64,000 nucleotides of DNA from Saccharopolyspora_D taberi. GTDB lineage: Bacteria > Actinomycetota > Actinomycetes > Mycobacteriales > Pseudonocardiaceae. Location: assembly GCF_039534165.1 (NCBI RefSeq), contig NZ_BAAAUX010000007.1, positions 124,001 to 188,000 of the forward strand. The letters are read 5' to 3'. The position numbers and the translations under genes are program-made. The stretch's first letter is position 1. Every line of letters starts with the position of its first letter. Positions 41,490 through 50,262 of the stretch are shown here, piece after piece. The notes beneath the pieces were generated by a model that was not told where the DNA came from, ran no database searches, and saw nothing but the letters and a program-made list of their open reading frames with translations.

Positions 41490-42674
41490 TATCGCGAGGT
41501 CACCGCGTTCGCCGATGTCGATGCCGCTGAGCCCGAGCCACCCGGCCATGTCCTGGAGCGCACCGGCGAGTTCCGGCACCACGGCACCGACGTCCGCGCC
41601 CGGCTCGGCGAAGGCGCCGGGCACCCGCAGGACTCCTGCCGCGCGGTCGGCCTTGAGGTCGACGCGGGCGACGAGTTCTCCGTTGAGCAGGAAGGGGAAC
41701 ACGTAGTAGCCGTACTCGCGCTTCGGCTCCGGGACGTAGATCTCGATGCGGTAGCGGAACCCGAACAGGCGCTCGGTGCGCGACCGCTCCCAGATCAGCG
41801 GGTCGAACGGGCACAGCAGCGCCCGGCCGGTGATCCGACGGGGACTGCGCGCGTCCGCGTGCCGGTAGGCGGGTTGCCGCCAGCCGTGCACGGTGACCGG
41901 CTCCAGCACGCCCTCCTCTACGAGTTCGGCAACCGCCTGCTTGGACTGGGGCGGGCGCAGCCGGTAGTAGTCACGCAGGTCGGCTTCGGTGGCCACCCCC
42001 AGCGCCTGGGCGGAGCGCTCCACGAGCGTGCGGATCGCGACGTCGTCCTCGGGCTCGGCGGCCAGAACCTCGGCAGGCAGCACCCGTTCCGGCAGGTCGT
42101 AGAGCCGTTCGAAGCCCCGGCGGGCGCCGGTTGTCAGCTCGCCCATCCCGAACAGCAGCTCGCAGGCGTGCTTGGTGTCGGACCGGTTCCACCACGGCCC
42201 GCTGCCCTGCCGCTCGCTGCCACCGAGTTCGCGCTCCAGCGTTCCGGCACCGATCGGGCCGTGTTCCTTGACCGCCGCGAGCACGTCGTCGACCAGCTCG
42301 GGAGCCCGGTCGAGCAGGGTCCGGTACCGCCGGCGCCAGGCCCCGCCGTACTCCCGCATGCGCCACCGCAGCAGCGGCCAGTCCTCCACCGGGATCAGCG
42401 ACGCCTCGTGCGCCCAGTACTCCACCAGCAGCCGCGGTTTCCTGGCCCGGTGCGACCAGGCCGCCGAGTCGACCAGCTCCGGCGAGTAGGCGCCGAGCCT
42501 GCTGTAGAGCGGCATGTAGTGCGCGCGGACGGCGACGTTGACCGAGTCGAGCTGGAGCAGCTTCGTGCGCCCCAGCGCCCGCTGCAGGTGCCTCCGGTTC
42601 ACCTCACCCTGCGGCCGGACGTCGGCGAACCCCTGCGCGGCCAGCGCCACCCGGCGAGCCGTGTCGATGCTCAT
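41457..42674 (-). CDS. AlkZ/YcaQ-like winged-helix DNA glycosylase
   Basis: A 405-residue HTH_42 (AlkZ/YcaQ) protein. LLQLDSVNVAVRAHYMPLYSRLG contains the catalytic QxD motif; ALLCPFDPLIWERSRTERLFGF and YYVFPFL are family hallmarks. Streptomyces AlkZ removes bulky alkylated bases and unhooks azinomycin crosslinks; YcaQ acts on nitrogen-mustard crosslinks. This copy is not in a visible antibiotic cluster, so YcaQ-like general repair is likelier. ATG 42674 is chosen; GTG 42683 would add three residues. Confidence 0.85.
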   Translation of the reverse strand: MSIDTARRVALAAQGFADVRPQGEVNRRHLQRALGRTKLLQLDSVNVAVRAHYMPLYSRLGAYSPELVDSAAWSHRARKPRLLVEYWAHEASLIPVEDWPLLRWRMREYGGAWRRRYRTLLDRAPELVDDVLAAVKEHGPIGAGTLERELGGSERQGSGPWWNRSDTKHACELLFGMGELTTGARRGFERLYDLPERVLPAEVLAAEPEDDVAIRTLVERSAQALGVATEADLRDYYRLRPPQSKQAVAELVEEGVLEPVTVHGWRQPAYRHADARSPRRITGRALLCPFDPLIWERSRTERLFGFRYRIEIYVPEPKREYGYYVFPFLLNGELVARVDLKADRAAGVLRVPGAFAEPGADVGAVVPELAGALQDMAGWLGLSGIDIGERGDLAIPLRQATRGLG

Positions 42675-42700
42675 GGTCTGCACGCCGGTGATCGTGCCAG

Positions 42701-42747
42701 CACGCACCGACAGCCACGCACCGACAGCACAGCCACGCACCGACAGC
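42701..42747. repeat. Three copies of a 14-bp repeat
   Basis: CACGCACCGACAGC at 42701, 42715 and 42734; the last is separated by five bases (ACAGC). Just upstream of the AlkZ-like gene. Confidence 0.85.
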
Positions 42748-42848
42748 AAGGAGACTCCGGGCCGAAGTCGCCTGAACGCCTTGGGCGCGGCGGGCCGGTC
42801 CAGGCTGCGGCGTTCTCCGGCGTGCGGCTGCCTCCCGGGACGCAGCAA

Positions 42849-42920
42849 CCGTTCCCGGCCGCGGTAGCCGTTCCCGGCCGCGGCAGCCGTCCGGAACACA
42901 GCAGCCGTTCCGGGGTGTGC
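42849..42920. repeat. 19-bp GC-rich tandem repeat
   Basis: CCGTTCCCGGCCGCGGTAG at 42849 followed by a one-base variant at 42868, then two eroded copies (AGCCGTCCGGAACA, AGCCGTTCCGGGG). It occupies the divergent space before the GNAT gene. Confidence 0.7.
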
Positions 42921-42934
42921 CCGAGTGGGCACGT

Positions 42935-42940
42935 TAGGTT
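42935..42940 (+). promoter_or_regulatory. -10 box of a leaderless GNAT transcript
   Basis: TAGGTT, six bases before ATG 42947, with no ribosome-binding site. Confidence 0.55.
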
Positions 42941-42946
42941 CACGGC

Positions 42947-43504
42947 ATGGCCGAAGCCGAGGTTCGAGATGCCGCACCGTCCGACGCGCCCGAGATCGCC
43001 CGGATCCAGCTGAGCACCTGGCGCAGTGCGTACGCCGACCTGCTCCCGGCCGCGGTGCTCGACGAGCTGGACGCGGCGGAGACCGAAGCGCAGTGGCACC
43101 GCACGTTAACCGAGGGCCCCGCGTCGGTGCTGGTCGCGACCGAGGGGACCTGGCTGGTCGGGTTCTGCGCCGCCGGGCCCGCTCCCGAGCCGGAGACCGC
43201 GTCCGCCGACGGCTCGGTTCCCGACGACGCCGCCGAGGTCGCGCTGGTGAGCAGCCTGCTGGTGGAGCCCCGGTGGGGTCGCCGCGGGCACGGCGGCCGT
43301 CTGCTGGGGGCGATGGCGCAGAAGATGACCGGGCTCGGCGCCACCCGGGGCATCACCTGGGTGCCGGAGGCCGACACCGCATCGGTGTCCTTCTTCCGGG
43401 GGGTCGGCTGGGACCCGGACGGCACCGTCCGCACCCTCGACGCGGGTGGCCGTCCGGTGCGCGAATTGCGATTGTCCGGTTCGCTCGATTTGCGTTTCCG
43501 CTAA
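42947..43504 (+). CDS. GNAT-family acetyltransferase
   Basis: A 185-residue GNAT protein: IARIQLSTWRSAYADLLPAAVLDEL is the N-terminal helix pair common in actinobacterial GNATs; LLVEPRWGRRGHGGRLL contains the acetyl-CoA loop (RRGHGG), and VSFFRGVGW the C-terminal strand-helix. Substrate unknown. A related gene lies near dapB in mycobacteria. Confidence 0.82.
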   Translation: MAEAEVRDAAPSDAPEIARIQLSTWRSAYADLLPAAVLDELDAAETEAQWHRTLTEGPASVLVATEGTWLVGFCAAGPAPEPETASADGSVPDDAAEVALVSSLLVEPRWGRRGHGGRLLGAMAQKMTGLGATRGITWVPEADTASVSFFRGVGWDPDGTVRTLDAGGRPVRELRLSGSLDLRFR

Positions 43505-43587
43505 ATCGAAAAAGCGACACGTCCGCGTGGCGCCGCGGTCTGCTTGCTAGCCTTCTCGGCAATGCGTCCTTCCGCGCTGGGGGAACC

Positions 43588-44076
43588 GTGCTGGCAGTGA
43601 TCGGTCTGCTCTCGACGACCTTCGGGGTCGCAGTGGTATCTGCGCTGATGCCGCTGATCAGCGTCGAGCTGTTCGTGATCGGTCTCGTGCTCAAGAGCCC
43701 CGACCTGCCGTGGTGGGCGTTGGCGCTGGTCATCGCGACCGGCCAGATCATCGGCAAGATGCTCTACTTCTACGCCGCGCGCGGCGTCATCCGGCTCCCG
43801 GCGTTCCTGCGCCGCCGGACCGAGCGCAAGTCGAAGGGCCGGTGGGCGGCCTGGATCGAGCGGTTCCGGGCGACCTGCCGCAAGCGCCCGCTGTGGACCG
43901 GCGGGGTGCTGCTGGTGAGCGCAACCGCGAGCCTGCCGCCGTTCGCCGCGATCGTGTTCGTCGCGGGGTGGGCCAAGGTTCCGCTGTCGACCTTCCTCGT
44001 CACCGGCTTCATCGGACGGTTCCTGCGGTTCGGGCTGCTCGCGATCGCGCCGGGCGCGCTCGTGGCCTGGATCTGA
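43588..44076 (+). CDS. Small YqaA/VTT-like membrane protein
   Basis: A 162-residue membrane protein with four hydrophobic segments: an N-terminal re-entrant type LMPLISVELFVIG motif, then ALALVIATGQIIGKMLYFY, a basic loop (RRRTERKSKGRW) and two C-terminal helices (ASLPPFAAIVFVAGWA). This is the layout of small VTT/DedA-like (YqaA) proteins involved in lipid scrambling or transport; the exact role is unknown. GTG 43588 follows GGGGGAA. Confidence 0.65.
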   Translation: MLAVIGLLSTTFGVAVVSALMPLISVELFVIGLVLKSPDLPWWALALVIATGQIIGKMLYFYAARGVIRLPAFLRRRTERKSKGRWAAWIERFRATCRKRPLWTGGVLLVSATASLPPFAAIVFVAGWAKVPLSTFLVTGFIGRFLRFGLLAIAPGALVAWI

Positions 44077-44190
44077 GCGATTCCGGCCCGGGCCAGCCCG
44101 CTTCCGGCCACGTTGAGCTCGCTTCCGCCGGGCCTGAACCCGCTTCCGGCTGGGCCGAGTTCCCCTCCGGCCCGGGCTGAGCTTCCTTCC
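44077..44190. repeat. 21-bp tandem repeats following a stop codon
   Basis: Units of 21 bases with core GCTTCCGGC at 44100, 44121, 44142 and 44163, preceded by a 23-base variant starting at the TGA of the membrane-protein gene (44074). Four copies keep a TGA or CGA at the same place. No ORF is seen in 44077-44301. Confidence 0.75.
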
Positions 44191-44301
44191 AGGTTGGATC
44201 CGTTCCAATTCCCGTCCGGAAACTCGGCGAATCCGAGGCGGAACTGCCGAGCGAATGTATTCCGCAACTAATCGTTTCCGGATCACGATTCGGCCGGAAC
44301 G

Positions 44302-44329
44302 ACTGCTCCCGCGGCATTGCGGGAGCAGT
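44302..44329 (-). terminator. Hairpin terminator after the elastin-like gene
   Basis: Perfect 11-bp arms ACTGCTCCCGC / GCGGGAGCAGT with a 6-base loop, seven bases past the stop at 44337. Confidence 0.8.
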
Positions 44330-44336
44330 GCGCCCG

Positions 44337-44957
44337 TCAGGAGATCCGGCCGGGGATGCCCTGCACCGAGTCGATCACGCCCAGGACCGGGACACCGGCC
44401 GGGGCGAACGTCCACTTGTTGTGCAGACCGCTGGTGTCCGGCTCGTCGACGATCGCGACGCCGCCGTGGTCGTCGGCCGGAGCCGACGCCTGCGTGGCAC
44501 CCGGGGCACCCGGCACCTCCGGAACCGCACCCGGCACACCCGGGACAGCACCCGGGACCTCCGGCAAGCCCGGCACCGCGCCCGGCAGACCCGGCAGAGC
44601 ACCCGGGACCTCGGGCAGCCCCGGAACGGCACCCGGCAGACCTGGCAGAGCACCGGGGACCTCCGGCAGGCCCGGCACCGCCCCGGGAAGCCCAGGCACC
44701 TCCGGCAAGCCCGGCAGCCCGGGCACGGCGCCCGGCACACCCGGCACGGCACCCTGCGGGAGCCCCGACACGACGTCCTGGACCGGCTTCAGCGCCTGCG
44801 CTGGCAGCTGCGCCGTCGGGCCGAGCACGGCCCCCGCGTCCACCCCGGGCAGCACCCAGACCGGCGTCGGCTCCGCCTGCGCCACGCCACCGGTCAGCCC
44901 GGTGAGCGCGGCACCGGCCGCCGCGGCGACCACCCAGCGCGCGGTCGATTTCCTCAT
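44337..44957 (-). CDS. Secreted elastin-like Pro/Gly/Val repeat protein
   Basis: A 206-residue precursor. The signal peptide (MRKSTARWVVAAAAGAALTG, cleavage after AQA near residue 28) is followed by a short unique part, then about 90 residues (70-160) of near-perfect low-complexity repeats built from PGLPEVPGALPGLPGAV blocks, like elastin or collagen-like proteins, and a unique C-terminal domain (GLHNKWTFAPAGVPVLGVI). The repeat has three to four 16-17-residue copies visible also as DNA repeats, so length variation by slippage is likely. I know no function; extracellular matrix or wall association is a guess. Follows the YedE-like gene by 49 bases. Confidence 0.75.
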   Translation of the reverse strand: MRKSTARWVVAAAAGAALTGLTGGVAQAEPTPVWVLPGVDAGAVLGPTAQLPAQALKPVQDVVSGLPQGAVPGVPGAVPGLPGLPEVPGLPGAVPGLPEVPGALPGLPGAVPGLPEVPGALPGLPGAVPGLPEVPGAVPGVPGAVPEVPGAPGATQASAPADDHGGVAIVDEPDTSGLHNKWTFAPAGVPVLGVIDSVQGIPGRIS

Positions 44958-45006
44958 TCGTGCACCTCCTCTTCCCTCCGCCCCGTCGGCGGAAGCTTCG
45001 AACTCC

Positions 45007-46245
45007 TCAGCAGACCGAGTCCGTCGGCTTCGGATTCCCCAGCCCGAACAGCGGGCGCAGCCAGACCCCGGCGTACGTGCCGCCGATGGCGGCCAGGCCC
45101 CACAGCCAGCCGTGCAGGCTGAACGACGCCACGCCGGAGAAGTAGGCGCCGATGTTGCAACCGCCCGCGAGCCGGGCGCCGAAACCCATCACGATCCCGC
45201 CGAGCACCGCGCCGACGGCCAGCCGCCACGGCACCTTCCGGTGCAGCACGAACGCACCGGCCAGGGCGGAGGCGATCAGGGCGCCGATCATGATGCCGAA
45301 ATCCATCACCGAGATCCGGTCGGTCAGCACCGAGGCCTGCAACTTCGCCGCGTTCTCCGGGATCCGCCAGAACTCCGCGCCCGACACGTCGATCCCGATC
45401 CAGCCGAGGATCTTGGCGCCCCACAGTCCGAACGCGGACGTGATGCCCCACGGCCCGCCGGAGATGAACAGCGTCAGCGCGTTCAGCCCGGCCAGCAGCA
45501 GCGCGCCCGCCCACAACGGCCACGAGCCGCGCAGCACCCGGAGCAGTCCGCGCGCCGCGGGCACCGGCTCGATCGGCGGCGGGTTGCGGCGGCGCTGCAC
45601 GAGCAGGGACACCCCGGTGACCGCGCCGATGATCAGCAACGAGAACAGCAGCGCTCCGGGATAGCCGAGCGGGGTGTCGGCCAGCGAGATCTTCGGACCG
45701 GTGCTCTGCACCGCCTTGATCCAGTTCGCGATGAACGCGCTGCCCACGGATCCGGCGATGAACCCGCCGAGGGTGTAGATGATCGCGGTCTGCCCGCTGC
45801 CGACTGCGAACAGCGTGCCCGACGCGCACGAACCGCCGACCTGCATGCCGACGCCGAACAGGAACGCGCCGAGCACCACTCCCAGCCCGGCCGGCGCGAC
45901 GGTGCCTTCCGGCGGCCCGGACAGGCCGATCCCGGTCCCGAGGATCACCGAGAACAGCACGCACGCGACGGCGAGCATCAGCATGTGCGCCCGGATCGCC
46001 CGGCCCTGCCCGACCGCCACCAGCTGCCGCCAGGCCGAGGTGAACCCGAAGCGGGAGTGGAACAGCACCAGGCCGAGCGCCAGCCCCACCGCGTAGAGGA
46101 CGGTCAGCTTCCAGCCCGCGGCGTTGTGCACGGCCAGGCCGACCACGACGGCGAGCACCACCGCCGCCGTGACGACACCCGGTCTCGCCGGGGCCTGGGG
46201 CGGGGCCTGCGGCGCCTCCCGCCCAACCAATTCCACAGTGGACAT
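45007..46245 (-). CDS. YeeE/YedE-family sulfur-compound transporter
   Basis: A 412-residue membrane protein with two homologous halves of the YeeE/YedE (TsuA) fold. Each half has the conserved cysteine motif: GGSCASGTLFA (about residue 146) and GGCNIGAYFSG (about 363), the cysteines that relay thiosulfate in TsuA. Ten or more hydrophobic helices. It should import thiosulfate or a similar sulfur anion. It lies 16 bases after the CopD-like gene on the same strand, hence one operon. Confidence 0.85.
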   Translation of the reverse strand: MSTVELVGREAPQAPPQAPARPGVVTAAVVLAVVVGLAVHNAAGWKLTVLYAVGLALGLVLFHSRFGFTSAWRQLVAVGQGRAIRAHMLMLAVACVLFSVILGTGIGLSGPPEGTVAPAGLGVVLGAFLFGVGMQVGGSCASGTLFAVGSGQTAIIYTLGGFIAGSVGSAFIANWIKAVQSTGPKISLADTPLGYPGALLFSLLIIGAVTGVSLLVQRRRNPPPIEPVPAARGLLRVLRGSWPLWAGALLLAGLNALTLFISGGPWGITSAFGLWGAKILGWIGIDVSGAEFWRIPENAAKLQASVLTDRISVMDFGIMIGALIASALAGAFVLHRKVPWRLAVGAVLGGIVMGFGARLAGGCNIGAYFSGVASFSLHGWLWGLAAIGGTYAGVWLRPLFGLGNPKPTDSVC

Positions 46246-46261
46246 TCAGAACTCCTAGCGT

Positions 46262-47950
46262 TCACGGGGACAGCGGCGCCGAGACGGCGACGATCGTGCC
46301 CTTGGGGTTCCAGGTCCCGACCGACGATCCGCCGTGGGACATGCCCGGCATGGTCATCTTCATGACGTCCACCTGGGCGGCGGCGTAGATGCTGACCGGC
46401 CCACGCGGGGCCATCCCGCGCGACGCCAGCCACGACTCGAACCCGGCCACCGACGGCGCCTCGCCGCCGAAGGCGCCTGCCAGCGCCAGCCCGTAGGACA
46501 GGGACCGCTGGTCGCGCGGGTCGAACCGCAGCGGCACCGTCGAGCTGGCGACGGAGTTGACGACCGGGGCGTGCAGCAGCCACGGCGCGAGGTGCACGCC
46601 GTAGATGTAGTGGCGGCCGGGGCGGGTCAGCTCGTCGACGGCGGGCGCCCAGCCGGACACCACCACCAGCGCCCCTTCCTCCTGCGGTCCCGGGCTGATC
46701 GGCACGTTCCGGACCCCGGCCTGCTCGCGGACGACCTCCGCCGCTCGGCGGGAGCGCGGCGAATCGTCGGCGACGAGGGTGATCGCGGGCGCGGTGTTCG
46801 AGGCCAGGAAGTCGACCAGCGACCGCAGCGCCGCCTCATCGGCAGCGGTGAGCGCATCGGCGGGGCAGGCCGCCAGCGGCGCCCGCGAGCCCGCGACCAC
46901 TCCCCCGAGTGCCGCACTTGCGCACTCCGGCCCGTCCGGTCCGGTCACCCCGGCCGGACCGGGCTCCGCACCGGTGTCGACCTCGACGCTGTCGGTCTCG
47001 TCCCCGCGGCCGATCCTCAGATCGCTGCGCCCCTGCGGGAGATCGACGGCGGCCCACGTGCCCTCGGCGCCGGTGCGCGCCATCGCCGGGACGACCCGGC
47101 CGCCCACTTCGACGGTGATGCCCTTGCCCGCGCTCGCCGGGAAGTGCACGAGGTTCGGCCCCGGCCGGTGCGGGCTGACCAGGACCGGCAGCTTCTGCCC
47201 GTCGAGCTGGGCGTGGACCACGCGCGCGATCCCGGGCACCGGGAGCTCGTGCGGCTGCGGGATCGCGGGGAGCGCGCCCCAGAGCAGGAACGCCGCGGCC
47301 ACGCCGACGGCACCGAACCGGAAGACGTTGCGCACGTTCCGGCGCAGCAGCACGGCGATCCCGGCGACGGCCACTGTGGACACCGCGATGAGCAGCAGCG
47401 CCAACCCCTGCCCGCTGCCGAAGAGCCTGCGGTCCAGCAGCCCGGACAGCGCGGGCTGCGCCAGCCCGGCCAGCGCCAGCGCGACCGCGGCGGTCAGCGC
47501 GGCGGAGCCGAGCCGCAGGCCGGACCGCGTTCGTCCGATGTGGACGGCGATGCCGAGCCAGACGACGGCGGCGGCGGTGTAGACGGTGTCGACGAGGAAC
47601 TGGAAGGACGAGTGCCCGGCGGCCGTTTCCGCGATCAGCAGGGCCGTCGTGGCCAGGCCGAGATAAGCCGCGGCCGTAGGCCGGCGAAGCAGGAACGGGG
47701 CCGCGGCCACCACGACCGCGTGCCCGATCGCGAAGGCGGGGTCGGCGGCCGACAGCGGGATCGAGACCAGGCCGGCCGTCACCGCGAGCGCGGCGGCCAC
47801 CCCGGAGACCCAGCGGGCCGGGACGTCGACGAACGGGCGCAGCAGGCCGACCCCGGCGACCACGGCGGTGCTCGACAACAGGACTAGTCGCAGCACCAGC
47901 GCGATCGTGTCCACATCGGACACGGTCGCGTGCATACCATGCGGATCCAT
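46262..47950 (-). CDS. Polytopic membrane protein with Met/His-rich tail
   Basis: About 562 residues. Roughly eight N-terminal hydrophobic helices (1-260) resemble CopD-type proteins; then a soluble part with GLALAGAFGGEAPSVAGFESW (binding-protein-like), and a C-terminal Met/His stretch KMTMPGMSHGG plus an N-terminal MDPHGMHATV. The Met/His clusters suggest copper binding, but this is inference. It is unnamed to me (DUF6239-like). It lies between the SBP56-like gene (78 bases) and the YedE gene (16 bases). Start: ATG 47950 has GGTGAG upstream; GTG 47968 is the longest option. Confidence 0.65.
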   Translation of the reverse strand: MDPHGMHATVSDVDTIALVLRLVLLSSTAVVAGVGLLRPFVDVPARWVSGVAAALAVTAGLVSIPLSAADPAFAIGHAVVVAAAPFLLRRPTAAAYLGLATTALLIAETAAGHSSFQFLVDTVYTAAAVVWLGIAVHIGRTRSGLRLGSAALTAAVALALAGLAQPALSGLLDRRLFGSGQGLALLLIAVSTVAVAGIAVLLRRNVRNVFRFGAVGVAAAFLLWGALPAIPQPHELPVPGIARVVHAQLDGQKLPVLVSPHRPGPNLVHFPASAGKGITVEVGGRVVPAMARTGAEGTWAAVDLPQGRSDLRIGRGDETDSVEVDTGAEPGPAGVTGPDGPECASAALGGVVAGSRAPLAACPADALTAADEAALRSLVDFLASNTAPAITLVADDSPRSRRAAEVVREQAGVRNVPISPGPQEEGALVVVSGWAPAVDELTRPGRHYIYGVHLAPWLLHAPVVNSVASSTVPLRFDPRDQRSLSYGLALAGAFGGEAPSVAGFESWLASRGMAPRGPVSIYAAAQVDVMKMTMPGMSHGGSSVGTWNPKGTIVAVSAPLSP

Positions 47951-48028
47951 GCTCAGACTCACCATCACTGGACGAGGGGAACCAGGGGGAACCCGTGGGC
48001 CCGCCGGGCGGCGGACCCACGGACCCGA

Positions 48029-49843
48029 TCAGCGGACGTCGGAGTCCGCGACCACGAACAACTCCGAGTGCGGCTTGGCGTTGCCGAACTCCCCGTGCGG
48101 CCACGACCGCCGGTTGAAGTTGACGCCGACCTCGCCGGTCACCTCGTCCCGGAAGGTGTCGTCGACCGAGACCTTCCCGTCCGGACCGAGGTCGACCACG
48201 TTGACCTTGTGGTCACCGTCGAGCCCCGACCGCGCGACGAAGTAGTTCGACACCGCGAGCCGGTTCGGGACGCTGGTCTCCTGGTAGAGACCGTCCTGGC
48301 CCAGCTCGAAGTTGTCGTAGGCGCCCCAGTGCGGCCCGGCCCCGGGAACCCCAGGGTTGATCGGGGTCGCGCCTGCCAGCGTCGGGCAGTCGTCCCCGCC
48401 GCCGCGCTGCGCCTCCTCCAGCGTGTCGATGTTGCACTTGAAGTCGGTGCCCGCGGCGACCAGCTTGGAGATGTCCAGCGTGTAGACACCGCCGGTGGTG
48501 CCGGGGTCGTCCGGCCCCAGCGCGCCCGGCTGCCTGCCGACGATCGCCCGGTACAGGAACCTGTCGTCCGGGCTGGTCTGCATCCAGCCGCCGTTCGACG
48601 ATCCGCCGTTGGAGTCGTTGGCGGGGTCGAACGCCTTGTTCGCCGCTCCGTCGTCGAAGACCTCGACCCAGTGCGGCTCGGGGGCGGTGATGTCGGGCGT
48701 GTAGAACACCGCGCCGCCCTGCATGGTCTGCGCGAACGCGCCCTTGTGACCGGGCAGGTTGGTGACGGTGGTCTCCATGACCGCCCGGCTCTCCGCGTGC
48801 AGCGGGTCCTCCGGATCCGCTCGCGGCCCGTCCGGCAGGTACGAGACCGCCCGCAGCTTGGGGTGGTTGCGGTCGGAGATGTCCCAGGTGCGCACCGTGG
48901 GCCGCCGCAGGTACGGCGACGGCTGCTTGACCGGGTCCAGGATGATGTTCCTGGGCTCGGCGTAGTCGCTGGTCACCAGCGTGTTGAGGTCCTCCCTGGC
49001 CTGGATTCCGTGCGGGTTGGCGCAGGTCGGGGTGCCGATCCTGGGCAGGTTGGCGCACAGCTTCTCGTTGTCGCCGCCCGGGGTGGCCGCAGGCGACTGC
49101 GAGAGCACCTTGCCGTTCGGGTCGAACCGCACGACCTCACCGGGGCTGCCCGCGAACCCGTTGCCGAGGTGCACCGAACCGTCGTCGTACCGGAACGGGC
49201 CCGGCGCGACCGGACCGCCCATGTACGTCGCGTACGCGGTGCCGTCCTTCAGCGTCCAGTACGCGTCCGGCACCGAACCGCCCAGCGTCTGCGACGGCAG
49301 GCTGATGCCCTTGAGCTTGAGGTTGGGCAGCGCCGAGACGTCGAAGGCGTAGGTGGCCGCGCCGAACAGCGCACCGGCGAAGATGGTGTCGCCCTTGTGC
49401 CACACGTACTGCATGTGGTGCGGCTCGTTCTCCACCAGCGGCCCGACGGTCGCGGTGTTGACCACCTGGCCGTAGGTCTTCGAGCCCTTGGTGGCGTCGA
49501 TGACCGCGAGGAAGTCCGGCCCCGGCAGCGCGTTGGACACCTTGTCCAGGCCGCCCGCGAGCGAACCGGGGAGGTTCTTGACGTCCTTCACCGCGGTGTC
49601 GGCGATGTTCTCGTCGCCCGCCCAGACCAGCAGCCACTCCTTGCGCTGCCCGCCGGGCTCGGCGGCGCCGCCGACGAGGTGGTTGGTGACCGAGTACTCC
49701 TTGCCGTCGGCGCCCTGCACCTTGTGCGTGGACACCTCGACGTCGGCGTACGCGTCATCGGGAACCGGGAGGGTGACCGCGCCGACGGCGAGCAGCACGG
49801 CCACCACTCCCGTCGGCCATCTTCTGTGCAACCTGAATTTCAT
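48029..49843 (-). CDS. Secreted SBP56/methanethiol-oxidase-like protein
   Basis: A 604-residue precursor with a signal peptide (MKFRLHRRWPTGVVAVLLAVGAVTLP, cleavage near YA-D residue 32) and a propeller-like mature part. VTSDYAEPRNIILDP, VRTWDISDRNHPKLRAVSYL and the conserved end PHGEFGNAKPHSELFVVAD recall the selenium-binding protein SBP56/methanethiol oxidase superfamily, copper enzymes that oxidise methanethiol. Several His are spaced as expected (EPHHMQYVWHKGD). The assignment is tentative. Start ATG 49843 follows GGAG. First gene of the module. Confidence 0.6.
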   Translation of the reverse strand: MKFRLHRRWPTGVVAVLLAVGAVTLPVPDDAYADVEVSTHKVQGADGKEYSVTNHLVGGAAEPGGQRKEWLLVWAGDENIADTAVKDVKNLPGSLAGGLDKVSNALPGPDFLAVIDATKGSKTYGQVVNTATVGPLVENEPHHMQYVWHKGDTIFAGALFGAATYAFDVSALPNLKLKGISLPSQTLGGSVPDAYWTLKDGTAYATYMGGPVAPGPFRYDDGSVHLGNGFAGSPGEVVRFDPNGKVLSQSPAATPGGDNEKLCANLPRIGTPTCANPHGIQAREDLNTLVTSDYAEPRNIILDPVKQPSPYLRRPTVRTWDISDRNHPKLRAVSYLPDGPRADPEDPLHAESRAVMETTVTNLPGHKGAFAQTMQGGAVFYTPDITAPEPHWVEVFDDGAANKAFDPANDSNGGSSNGGWMQTSPDDRFLYRAIVGRQPGALGPDDPGTTGGVYTLDISKLVAAGTDFKCNIDTLEEAQRGGGDDCPTLAGATPINPGVPGAGPHWGAYDNFELGQDGLYQETSVPNRLAVSNYFVARSGLDGDHKVNVVDLGPDGKVSVDDTFRDEVTGEVGVNFNRRSWPHGEFGNAKPHSELFVVADSDVR

Positions 49844-50262
49844 CAGCACTCCGGAAAATGGGAGAAACAGCGAGTTCGCGGGATGCGGGCACAGTTGTGC
49901 CGCATTCCGCTGGTGGACTGCATTCAGCAGGAACCGTCCGCCCATCGGGATTCGAGCGGCGGAACGGAATTGAACGAGGACGAGGGTCGCCCCCGATGCC
50001 GAGGGGATGAACCCGTCAAGCGGCGCGAGCCGCTGTCAGACAGCCGTCACCGGCAACACAGAGCACTTGCCTGGTGCCGCAGATCAACGTGCAGGCGAGC
50101 CACCAGAAAGGCAAATCTCGACATGAGCGAAATGGTGCGTTGAATCGTTCGGAGTGTCAACGACCGACCAACTCATGAGAATCGCACCGCCATTTACCGA
50201 TGGCGGAATGCAACTCATCCGGATTCACCCGAACAGCGGTTTCCGACCTGCTCCGGGCGGAC
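49844..50262. other. 419-base intergenic region
   Basis: Minus-strand promoter region for the SBP56-like gene on the left: an imperfect dyad GCGGGATGCGGGCAC / GTGCCGCATTCCGC lies at about 49879-49912. On the right, a hairpin with 7-bp arms CCGCCAT/ATGGCGG at 50187-50206 probably ends transcription of the TPR-like gene. No gene is seen. Confidence 0.5.

Noticed and set aside
39902..41587. 561-residue minus-strand frame across the DUF4097 gene and the tandem repeats
   Set aside because: It is a shadow of the DUF4097 gene and the minisatellite; its repeated Arg/Lys peptides come from the DNA repeats.
44337..44957. Chaplin or rodlin-type developmental protein
   Set aside because: It has a signal peptide but lacks the chaplin cysteine pair and amyloid segments; the repeats are Pro/Gly/Val rich instead.
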